Virus record (IMG/VR): IMGVR_UViG_3300037245_000165
Location: 1 to 41,608 of that record
Length of the DNA: 41,608 nucleotides
Origin: a virus
Direction: 5' to 3' (one strand)
Made by a program: the position numbers and the translations under genes. Position 1 is the stretch's first letter. Each line of letters starts with the position of its first letter. Under the pieces are notes generated by a model. The model had not been told where the DNA came from and did not search any database. It saw only the letters and a program-made list of their open reading frames with translations. This document shows positions 20,279 to 27,299 of this stretch, piece by piece.

Positions 20279-21501
20279 GACCAGTAATACACTTAAATAG
20301 AGATGGTTCGGGTGGTGGTGGTACTGGTACTGGTTGGAATGGTCAAGTAGAATTTAGATCAAACTTACCAATAACGCTAGGAACTCCAGCGGTAGGAGAA
20401 ATATATTTAGTAGAGAAGAAAACTACATTATTAGGTTTTACAACTTATCAAAGTGGCTTATACAGAAGAGATAATAATACTGGTGCTTTATCAGATTGGA
20501 GGCGGTTAAATGTAAAGATACAATTTACAGATAGCGAGTTTACTATTGTAAGTGCTGCAGATACTTCAAAGAGGGCTAAGTTTGATGTTTCATTGGTAAC
20601 AGCTTCAACAACTAGAACTTATATTTATCCTGATAAAAATGGAACTATTGCATTATTAAGTGATGTAGTTTTACAGGGGTTACCATCTGTATTAGGAGTG
20701 GATAATTCCACAGGAACTAGTGATATAGATATGACTGTTGGAACTGCTTTAACGGAATCTACAACAGGAGCTTATTTAGATTTAAAAGATACTACTGGTG
20801 CTTTTGGTACTGGTACGTACCTTAATGGTGAGGAGGCTTTTGTGTTTTTATCTGATTTAGATATGTACATATCTACAGGAGTTCCTTTTATCAATCCCTA
20901 TACCGCTGCTGTACAAGGTAGTGAGGATGGTTTAGTACTTAGTCTTATAGGGTTTCCTAAATATGGAACTATAACAATAGCAAATAATGATTCAGCAGAT
21001 TTTACATCAATAAATTTAGATCAATATTGTGCTGTAGTATGTTCTAAAAATTCTACTGTTAAACAAAATGTTATTGGATCAGTAGCTATTGGCGGAAATG
21101 ATATAGAGGTAAAAACAGATGGTTCAGCTTATTGTAATCAGATAGCATACAATGATGGATTAGCAGGAGAGTTAATAGTTAACCATACGCCAAGTGTTAC
21201 AGATTATACACAAACTCATCAAGATGATGATGGTATTATTGCTTTAACTAAGAACATACCTAAAGCATTTTTTGCAGTTGATTTAGATAGTGCTGAAAGT
21301 TCTATATCAAGAGTTTTCGCAGGAGGTAGAACTACTTTTACAGCAACTCATAACTTAGATACTTTAGATTTAAAACCAGAAGTATTTAGACTTTCAGATG
21401 GTAGAACTTTAGGATGGAGAGTGGAAAGAACAGGGGTTAATACAGTAGAAGTGTCAAGAAATGGAAATATTGCAGATGGACTATTTAGAATATTAATATA
21501 A
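20275..21501 (+). CDS. Fibre-like structural protein, 408 aa
   Basis: A glycine-rich start (GSGGGGTGTGW) leads to a carbohydrate-like or fibre module with RAKFDVSLVTASTTRTYIYP and DKNGTIALLSD, a repeat motif recognised in many phage tail and head fibres. The rest is beta-rich and polar. The final part (SISRVFAGGRTTFTATHNLDTLDLKPEVFRLSDGR) forms a distinct end domain. Because it lies between head-connector and tail genes rather than after the tape measure, it may be a head fibre or a neck appendage. Its receptor is unknown. Confidence 0.65.
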   Translation: MRPVIHLNRDGSGGGGTGTGWNGQVEFRSNLPITLGTPAVGEIYLVEKKTTLLGFTTYQSGLYRRDNNTGALSDWRRLNVKIQFTDSEFTIVSAADTSKRAKFDVSLVTASTTRTYIYPDKNGTIALLSDVVLQGLPSVLGVDNSTGTSDIDMTVGTALTESTTGAYLDLKDTTGAFGTGTYLNGEEAFVFLSDLDMYISTGVPFINPYTAAVQGSEDGLVLSLIGFPKYGTITIANNDSADFTSINLDQYCAVVCSKNSTVKQNVIGSVAIGGNDIEVKTDGSAYCNQIAYNDGLAGELIVNHTPSVTDYTQTHQDDDGIIALTKNIPKAFFAVDLDSAESSISRVFAGGRTTFTATHNLDTLDLKPEVFRLSDGRTLGWRVERTGVNTVEVSRNGNIADGLFRILI

Positions 21502-22334
21502 TGGAAATACAAGACATCATACAAGGTCTTACACAGGCAGAGATTACAGCTATCACGTCGCCAGATGAACGTAGTTTAATAGTTAACACTACTTTACAAC
21601 AAGCCGTTATTTATGTTAATGGAACTTTTAAACAAGCAAGTTTTGAAAGTACCGATGATATTCCAGAGGGTATAAATAAATTTGCTACAAGTGCAGATTT
21701 AGCTGCAATAACTGCAAACACATTAAAGGTATCATTTCCAGAAGCCCCTAACGATGGTAAGCAGTACGCAAGAAAGGATTTAGGATGGGAAGAGGTGGTA
21801 TCAGGTGGTGGTCCTCCAAGTGGTTCGGCTGGTGGTGATTTAGATGGTACATATCCAAATCCAAGCGTTAAAGCTATAACAGAAACGAGTGGACCAGATT
21901 CATTAGTTATTGGTGATATTGCAGATGGTGAAGTAGTTAAAAGAGTAGGTAATACATTAGTAGGATATAAACCTGTTATTGCTTGTTGTCCTTTTGGTGC
22001 AAAGAGTGATAGTACTGGTAAATTCTTAATTGCTAATGGTAAAAGTTCGGATGCTGATGATAGCACAAAGCCAAAAACTAGACAACCAATAGCATTTGAT
22101 GGAACATTAACAAGGTTGGTATATAAGACTAAGGACGGTAGTACTTCTACTAGGATGAAAATACATATTAATGGAGTGGTTGAAGAAACGGTTGTGTTGA
22201 GTTCAATGAATGCCAATGATGGCGGAGTTGAAACAATAAATGTAAGTGTATCGGCTGGGGATTATGTAGAGATTGAATACGATGGAAGCCAAAAACCAGG
22301 CGAATGTACAATGTATTTTATACAAGAATTATGA
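21501..22334 (+). CDS. Fibre-like protein with GDLDGTYPNP motif, 277 aa
   Basis: The middle contains GGDLDGTYPNPSVKAI (about 115-130), a hallmark of trimeric phage fibre shafts, after a glycine-proline spacer (SGGGPPSGSAGG). An N-terminal domain (1-100) may attach it to the virion. The C-terminal 110 residues form a beta-sandwich-like domain (TRLVYKTKDGSTSTRMKIHINGVV, VSAGDYVEIEYDG) that could bind sugar. The start abuts the upstream fibre-like gene, so both are coexpressed. Head-fibre or tail-fibre role cannot be decided. Confidence 0.7.
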   Translation: MEIQDIIQGLTQAEITAITSPDERSLIVNTTLQQAVIYVNGTFKQASFESTDDIPEGINKFATSADLAAITANTLKVSFPEAPNDGKQYARKDLGWEEVVSGGGPPSGSAGGDLDGTYPNPSVKAITETSGPDSLVIGDIADGEVVKRVGNTLVGYKPVIACCPFGAKSDSTGKFLIANGKSSDADDSTKPKTRQPIAFDGTLTRLVYKTKDGSTSTRMKIHINGVVEETVVLSSMNANDGGVETINVSVSAGDYVEIEYDGSQKPGECTMYFIQEL

Positions 22335-22897
22335 TAGTAGGTATAGTAAAAATAGGAACGGGTTTAGTAGCCCTAGAAGAATTTAGAAAAGCTGATAGCG
22401 AAGCATTAGCAGTTAGTGAATTTTGCAATGAATGTACACCAGTATTAAATACAGCCGACTATTTAGGCGTAAATGGGGATTCATTGGATTTACAAAGTAA
22501 TTGGGGTTGGGATTTTTCAGAAACAACACCAGTATTAAAAGAGGTTGTTATTGTATTAAACAAAATTTATGCATTATCAGAAAGACAAATTGAGCCTATA
22601 CTTCCAGAGTTAAAGAAAAATTCAAGAAACGGGGTTATTCTTTTCAATGAAATAATGGCTACTTATTTTGGATTAAGGTTTGCATCTGGAGAGTTGACGG
22701 AGGACAATATTGACTATTGTTACAGTAAATTAATGCCTGTTGCTACAATGTTGATTAGAGGACATTTTAAACCAGCAAGAAAAAGACTAAACAAATTATT
22801 TGTTGGCGGAATAACTCAAGAGGACATTGACAACGGCTATACTCAAGAGATCCACGACAATATAATAAATGATATTAACGACTATTTAAGCCAGTAA
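22331..22897 (+). CDS. Hypothetical protein, 188 aa
   Basis: The protein is mainly helical with regions NKIYALSERQIEPILPELKKNSRN and YCYSKLMPVATMLIRGHFKPARKRLNKLF, and no membrane segment. The ATG at 22331 overlaps the previous stop (ATGA) and is preferred to the in-frame ATG at 22304. It sits in the head/neck region and could be a completion protein. I recognise no family. Confidence 0.65.
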   Translation: MIVGIVKIGTGLVALEEFRKADSEALAVSEFCNECTPVLNTADYLGVNGDSLDLQSNWGWDFSETTPVLKEVVIVLNKIYALSERQIEPILPELKKNSRNGVILFNEIMATYFGLRFASGELTEDNIDYCYSKLMPVATMLIRGHFKPARKRLNKLFVGGITQEDIDNGYTQEIHDNIINDINDYLSQ

Positions 22898-22899
22898 TT

Positions 22900-23055
22900 A
22901 TGAATGAAGAACAAAAAGGAATAGTAAGGAAAATTAAAACATTGGTTAAACAATTGGATGCAACCATTCAAGAGAATAGAGATGAGCAAGTTTTGAAGAG
23001 TTCAGAAAGTGACTGGGTGAACGGGCAACCAAAAGAAAGACCAAAAAGAGATTGA
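22900..23055 (+). CDS. Small charged protein, 51 aa
   Basis: A 51-codon ORF (ATG 22900, TGA 23053-23055) encodes a basic, coiled-coil-like peptide (IVRKIKTLVKQLDATIQENRDEQ) with a polar C-terminus (WVNGQPKERPKRD). The stop overlaps the TTG start of the membrane protein (TTGA at 23052). No function is apparent. Confidence 0.6.
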   Translation: MNEEQKGIVRKIKTLVKQLDATIQENRDEQVLKSSESDWVNGQPKERPKRD

Positions 23056-23678
23056 TTATAGTTTTTGCAATATGGCTTTTACTTATGAGATATTTAGCAG
23101 AATATTTCGATAGTGATAATTTGTATTTTTTAATGGATAATTTTTTGATGCTGGGAGTTTCTTATTATATTTTTAACAAGTCAAATAAAACGGTTTTAAA
23201 TCTTTTTTTTACAACTGCCTGTATTATTATATTTACTTATAGCTTTTTTGATTATTTACAAATGATTATTTTACAAAAAGACAGTTTTGATGTTTTTAAT
23301 TATTTTACAACTACATCAATTGTGCTTATTGTTTATGTTTTAATATTTAGAAATCGATATAAATGGGAAAGAATGAAAAGTAATAATTACGATAGAAATA
23401 AAATACAACGTATTTACAGCAAGCCGAACATGGTTTTAACTCTTTTAGGTGCTGCAACATCTTTAAGTCCTAAATGTTCAGTAAGATATACATACAATGA
23501 TAAAACAATAAGATTTAAAAGAGGGAGTAAAACGCCTATAATCTGCAATACTGTTATAAAAAAAACAGACATAATTGAAGATACTAATTTAACAGTAGAT
23601 TATTTTGATAGAAGATGGGAAGAAATAAAAGATAAGAAGTATAATTTATTAACTTTTAATTGCAGGAGGTTGTTTTAA
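23052..23678 (+). CDS. Multi-pass membrane protein with cytosolic C-terminal domain
   Basis: The TTG-started 208-aa protein has about three to four hydrophobic stretches in residues 1-100 (IIVFAIWLLLMRYL, LGVSYYIFN, LFFTTACIIIFTYSFF, TTSIVLIVYVLIF). The second half is soluble and ends in LLTFNC, recalling the Asn-Cys of permuted papain/LRAT-type enzymes, but the partner histidine is not evident. It begins a set of three membrane proteins (23052-24418) lying amid virion genes. Possible roles are lysis, superinfection exclusion or DNA entry; none is shown. Confidence 0.65.
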   Translation: MIIVFAIWLLLMRYLAEYFDSDNLYFLMDNFLMLGVSYYIFNKSNKTVLNLFFTTACIIIFTYSFFDYLQMIILQKDSFDVFNYFTTTSIVLIVYVLIFRNRYKWERMKSNNYDRNKIQRIYSKPNMVLTLLGAATSLSPKCSVRYTYNDKTIRFKRGSKTPIICNTVIKKTDIIEDTNLTVDYFDRRWEEIKDKKYNLLTFNCRRLF

Positions 23679-24077
23679 ATGGAAGAGGGTAAGCTATTAA
23701 TGGACATTGTTTTGGCGGGTATGGGTTTTGTTCTCATGACTCTTTTTTTATTTTGGTTTACTGGTGTAAATAACACTAAAAAAGAACACGATAAAAAAAT
23801 ACAAGAGGGAATTATTAAGCAGATTATAAATGAAAAAGATAACAGAATACAAGATAAAGAATTAGCAGAAAACAAAAAAGCAAACCAAAAAGCAAAAGGA
23901 GAATTTTATAAAACTGCCAAAGAATTAGCTGAAACAATGAACGAGTTAGGAAATTCACAGAAAGAAAACCATATTTTAATAAAAGAAAACCATATTTTAA
24001 TTAAGCAAAATATGCATAGGATTGAAACATTAGAGGACAGGACAGAGTTTTTTATCAAAGAGATAATAAAAAAATGA
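23679..24077 (+). CDS. Membrane-anchored coiled-coil protein, 132 aa
   Basis: One N-terminal membrane segment (IVLAGMGFVLMTLFLFWF, about 10-27) is followed by a long coiled coil. Within it the heptad-like unit KENHILI occurs twice in tandem, encoded by a 21-bp DNA duplication. The topology is that of an i-spanin or a membrane tether. The stop overlaps the next ATG (ATGA). With the neighbours it may form a complex in the inner membrane. Confidence 0.65.
   Translation: MEEGKLLMDIVLAGMGFVLMTLFLFWFTGVNNTKKEHDKKIQEGIIKQIINEKDNRIQDKELAENKKANQKAKGEFYKTAKELAETMNELGNSQKENHILIKENHILIKQNMHRIETLEDRTEFFIKEIIKK
23961..24002. repeat. 21-bp tandem duplication in coiled-coil gene
   Basis: Units 23961-23981 and 23982-24002 are identical except for their last base, encoding KENHILI twice. 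It is in frame and lengthens the coiled coil by exactly seven residues, one heptad. Confidence 0.9.
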
Positions 24078-24418
24078 AACATATTACAGACATATCAAAA
24101 ACATTAGCCACAGTAGTAACACTATTGGTATCTACTTGGTTTTTTGGAGAGCCATTTTTGGAGGACTATGTTAATTATAGAATAGAAGATAGGGTTGTTT
24201 CTGCTGATGTTTTAGTCAAAGCAATGAGCAGCCCATACATGTTAGATTTTCAAAGACAACAAAAAATAAGATGGGAAGAAGAACATCTAAATAAAGAAAG
24301 TGGTAAGATAAAATTTAGTACTAGCCTTGTTTCTAAAACAGGAATGAACAGGAAAGCAATGGAAGATACTTTATCCGTTATGATTAAAATACATTGTAAA
24401 AAACAATATTTAGATTAA
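24074..24418 (+). CDS. Membrane-anchored protein, 114 aa
   Basis: An N-terminal hydrophobic helix (LATVVTLLVSTWFFG, about 11-25) is followed by a soluble helical part with charged residues (DFQRQQKIRWEEEH) and a polar C-terminal half (SLVSKTGMNRKAMEDTLSVM). It overlaps the coiled-coil gene by 4 bases and shares one base with the next gene (TAATG). Possible spanin-like or exclusion protein; the family is unrecognised. Confidence 0.6.
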   Translation: MKHITDISKTLATVVTLLVSTWFFGEPFLEDYVNYRIEDRVVSADVLVKAMSSPYMLDFQRQQKIRWEEEHLNKESGKIKFSTSLVSKTGMNRKAMEDTLSVMIKIHCKKQYLD

Positions 24419-25128
24419 TGAATAAGCAAACAGTAGATATTATAGGTAATATTATACCAACACTAAACGAAACTATTGAAATTAACAATGTTATTGATAA
24501 TGGTGGGGGTTCTTACACCTTGGAAACTAATTGTACATGGTGGTTATCTATTGCTCAAACTTACACAATAGGGGCTAGTAAGTATAAAGTAACTTCTTTT
24601 GTAATAAACCAAAGTATAACAATACAATCTATTGGAGTTGCTGTATTGCCAGTAGTGAGTTCTTTTAGTATATCTGCTCCAGAATACATACATGGCACTT
24701 TAAAAATGGCACAAAACGAAGTAGATGCACAAACAGATAAAACTATTCTTTGTCCTTTTACGTATTTATTCGAAGCGTTAACAGACAGGAAGAATACCGA
24801 TAAAGAAAGCATGATAGATAGAGAAGTTGATTTAAGGATATTCTGGTTAAATAGTGCTAATACAAAAGACTGGTTAACGGACGATCATTATACTTATGTA
24901 ATTGATCCGATGCAGCAAATGGTAGATTTATTTATTAATAAAATAGAAAATTCAAAACTATTCACAGACGAAATGCGATACGACTGTTTACCGCTGATTA
25001 ATGTGTCCGAAAATGGAACACAGGTAAAAAGTATATTTGATTGTAATTTATCTGGAATAGAATTGAGACTCTTTGCGGAAATTCGTGAAGATTTAAGTTG
25101 TGACAATAAATGTAAATGCATTAATTAA
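24418..25128 (+). CDS. Probable tail-completion or neck protein, 236 aa
   Basis: The first 80 residues look like a beta-sandwich (TIEINNVIDNGGGSYTLETN, YKVTSFVINQ, SIGVAVLPV). The second half contains a region with LCPFTYLFEALTDRKNTDKES and REVDLRIFWL, typical of head-tail joining or tail-terminator proteins in Bacteroidota phages. It is directly upstream of the major tail protein candidate, as expected. The C-terminus is cysteine-rich (CDNKCKC), maybe metal-binding. Family assignment is not certain. Confidence 0.6.
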   Translation: MNKQTVDIIGNIIPTLNETIEINNVIDNGGGSYTLETNCTWWLSIAQTYTIGASKYKVTSFVINQSITIQSIGVAVLPVVSSFSISAPEYIHGTLKMAQNEVDAQTDKTILCPFTYLFEALTDRKNTDKESMIDREVDLRIFWLNSANTKDWLTDDHYTYVIDPMQQMVDLFINKIENSKLFTDEMRYDCLPLINVSENGTQVKSIFDCNLSGIELRLFAEIREDLSCDNKCKCIN

Positions 25129-25161
25129 AATGCAAAGTAATTAATTTTAAAATTTAAAAAG

Positions 25162-26106
25162 ATGGCAGTATTATGTGCATGTGGCACAGGAGGCGGTAAC
25201 TTGGGTAGACCCTCATGTTTTCCAGTCTTTGATGTTACAAAACAAGCAATATTAGTAGAGTATTTAAAACCAGATGGTTCTATAAATGGTATAGAATTAG
25301 CGGGTTTAACAGGTGGTATATTAGACCAGACCTACTTAGATGCAAGAGTAAAAGATGTTAATGGTAAAAGTAGATGGTATCCAACTCCCGAACTGAAAAA
25401 TATTACAGATGAAAGATCAGAAGATATTACAGAAACTTTTGATGATACATCTAGTGTATTTATCCAAGAGGGGGCTAGATCATTCTCGGGGTTAATAATT
25501 AAAGGTGATCCAGTTTTGTTAGGTAACTTACAAAAATGGAGATGTTTAACAATTGGAGTATTCTTTATTGATAAAGCAGGAAACTTAATAGGTAAAAAAA
25601 CTAGAGATGGTTATTTAGATCCTATCTTATTGCAAGATGAAAGTTTCTCAGCTTCTTTAATTAAAGGAACTGATACAACTAAACAAAAAGATTCTTTATC
25701 TTTTATTATTTCTCAATTAGAAAATGATGCTAATTTAAGAATGATAGAGGGTAGTGATATTTCTGCAAACCTTTTAGGGGTTGGTGGTTTAGTAGATGTA
25801 ACAGCAACAACAGTAAGTAATATTACTACTACTGGTTTTGATGTTCAGTTAGATACTTCTTTTGGAGGTGTAACTTCTTTAATTCCTGCAGAAGGAATGG
25901 GGTTAGCAGACTTTCAAGTATTTAACAATACTACTAGTTCGGTTGTTACCGTTACATCGGTTACAGAATCTACAGTTACAGCAGGTTTATACACTTTTGT
26001 TATACCAGCTCAAACCGCTGCAGATGAATTAATAGTAACTAATCCAGCGGTTGGACCATTAAGTAAGAGTCTTGATTTAGCACAATTCACAGTTAATATA
26101 CCTTAA
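25162..26106 (+). CDS. Major tail tube protein candidate
   Basis: The 314-aa protein starts with a cysteine/glycine-rich head (CACGTGGGNLGRPSC) and has a tube-like domain with ILVEYLKPDGSINGIEL and SEDITETFDDTSSVFIQEGARSF. The last 110 residues form an Ig-like domain (TVTAGLYTFVIPAQTAADELIV). Size, abundance-type codon usage and position before the chaperone and tape measure genes fit the tail tube. The extra Ig-like end is common on tail tube proteins and may decorate the tail surface. Confidence 0.75.
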   Translation: MAVLCACGTGGGNLGRPSCFPVFDVTKQAILVEYLKPDGSINGIELAGLTGGILDQTYLDARVKDVNGKSRWYPTPELKNITDERSEDITETFDDTSSVFIQEGARSFSGLIIKGDPVLLGNLQKWRCLTIGVFFIDKAGNLIGKKTRDGYLDPILLQDESFSASLIKGTDTTKQKDSLSFIISQLENDANLRMIEGSDISANLLGVGGLVDVTATTVSNITTTGFDVQLDTSFGGVTSLIPAEGMGLADFQVFNNTTSSVVTVTSVTESTVTAGLYTFVIPAQTAADELIVTNPAVGPLSKSLDLAQFTVNIP

Positions 26107-26110
26107 TATT

Positions 26111-26311
26111 ATGGAAAATTTAAACTTAAATAACAAGATCATTAAAATCGGAAATACTGAATTTAATAAAAATTCATTTGAAGGAATGACAAAGGACGAG
26201 TTTAAAAAACTCTATCGAGGTAAATTAGCAGTAGATTTAGATGATGCTTGGAAACAACTTAAACCTAAAAATAGGGTTAAGAAGTCTACAAGCAAAAAAG
26301 ATGAAGATTAA
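26111..26311 (+). CDS. Small tail-region protein, 66 aa
   Basis: A short helical basic protein (EGMTKDEFKKLYRGKLAVDLDDAWKQLK) with a lysine-rich end. It lies between the tail tube candidate and a strong terminator. It may be a tail assembly factor; no family recognised. Confidence 0.6.
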   Translation: MENLNLNNKIIKIGNTEFNKNSFEGMTKDEFKKLYRGKLAVDLDDAWKQLKPKNRVKKSTSKKDED

Positions 26312-26316
26312 TCTTT

Positions 26317-26345
26317 AAGGGAGGATTAAAACCCTCCCTTTTTTT
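26317..26345 (+). terminator. Strong Rho-independent terminator inside tail operon
   Basis: AAGGGAGG (26317-26324) and CCTCCCTT (26333-26340) form a perfect 8-bp stem with an 8-base loop, followed by T5 or more. It separates the high-expression tail tube region from chaperone and tape measure genes, which need less transcript. Confidence 0.85.
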
Positions 26346-26359
26346 ATTAAATTTGTAAT

Positions 26360-26848
26360 ATGGCTAAGTTCTTTGATTCATTGATAGATAAGTTGCAAGG
26401 TATTGCAGATTTAGAAGTTAATGAAGTTGCTTTTAAAATATCACAAGAAAAGCAATTACAGGATTTAGTTATTCGTTTAAATACTGAGGGAGAACCTACT
26501 TCTCAACTATATGAATTAGGAGAAGATAGTTTAGGAAAACCGTTAAAAGGTAAAACAATTTTAAGAGATGGAGAGTATAGACCTTTTACAATAACTGAAA
26601 AGAGAAAAAAAGGACAAAAAACGAGTAATCCAACTTTAAAAGATAGCGGTTCTTTTTATAATTCTTTTATGGTTGTTCCTTATAGGGGTGGTTTTGAGAT
26701 AAAGGCTAATCCATTTGCAGGAGATACAAATTTATTTGAAGAATTAGGAAGCAATATAGTAGGACTAAATGATAGTAATTTACAAATAGTTATAGATGTT
26801 TACAAAAATAAGTCTTTGGAAGAAGTCGAAAAAAGAGTTAGAGCTTGA
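26360..26848 (+). CDS. Tail assembly protein candidate, 162 aa
   Basis: A soluble protein with a helical start (FDSLIDKLQGIADLEVNEVAFKI) and a later LKGKTILRDGEYRPFTI and VVPYRGGFEIKANPFAGDTNLFEELGSN. It is the first gene after the terminator and ends in an A-rich stretch (GTCGAAAAAAGA at about 26826) overlapping the next ORF by 53 bases in the +1 frame. It could be a tail completion factor or the first part of a chaperone pair. No definite family seen. Confidence 0.6.
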   Translation: MAKFFDSLIDKLQGIADLEVNEVAFKISQEKQLQDLVIRLNTEGEPTSQLYELGEDSLGKPLKGKTILRDGEYRPFTITEKRKKGQKTSNPTLKDSGSFYNSFMVVPYRGGFEIKANPFAGDTNLFEELGSNIVGLNDSNLQIVIDVYKNKSLEEVEKRVRA

Positions 26849-27299
26849 TTGTTATAATTCTATTGATGAATTACCAATAAAAATATGGTTTGATATACAT
26901 AAGACTGTTAACTTTAAAAAACTTTTAAAGAGTGGTGAGTGTAAAAATGAAAAAACTTATATTAAATTATTTGAACTTTGGCAAAAATTATACAATGAAT
27001 TTATAGAAAGGTTTGGATTATCTGATGAATTTTTATCTGATTTACAAATAGAAATTAAAATAGCTAATTTACAAGCTGATTTAATAATAACAAAACAAAA
27101 ACATTTAAACACATTAATAAAGATTGAGCAGGAGAAAATGAGAATCAATAATTTTGAAATATCAGAACCAGCAGATATAGAATCTATTTTGGCAAAGATG
27201 AGTAAATACTATGGGTTTAAATTATCTTCAAGAGAATTAACAACAGCAGAATACTATTCATATTTAAACAATATTACGGATGGCAAAACAAGTAACTAA
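26796..27299 (+). CDS. Tail chaperone candidate upstream of tape measure
   Basis: The 167-aa helical, basic protein lies directly before the tape measure gene, the usual place of the tail assembly chaperone. Its C-terminal part ([31 protein letters not shown]) resembles chaperone-like proteins of Bacteroidota phages. The ATG at 26796 lies within the previous gene, giving a 53-base overlap. A +1 or -2 frameshift at an A6 run could fuse it to the upstream product. It overlaps the tape measure start by 20 bases. Confidence 0.6.
   Translation: MFTKISLWKKSKKELELDCYNSIDELPIKIWFDIHKTVNFKKLLKSGECKNEKTYIKLFELWQKLYNEFIERFGLSDEFLSDLQIEIKIANLQADLIITKQKHLNTLIKIEQEKMRINNFEISEPADIESILAKMSKYYGFKLSSRELTTAEYYSYLNNITDGKTSN

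Noticed and set aside
26348-26355. TAAATTTG promoter box before the 162-aa tail gene
   Set aside because: The predicted transcript start would fall at or after the ATG at 26360, and there is no TTTG at the right distance upstream.
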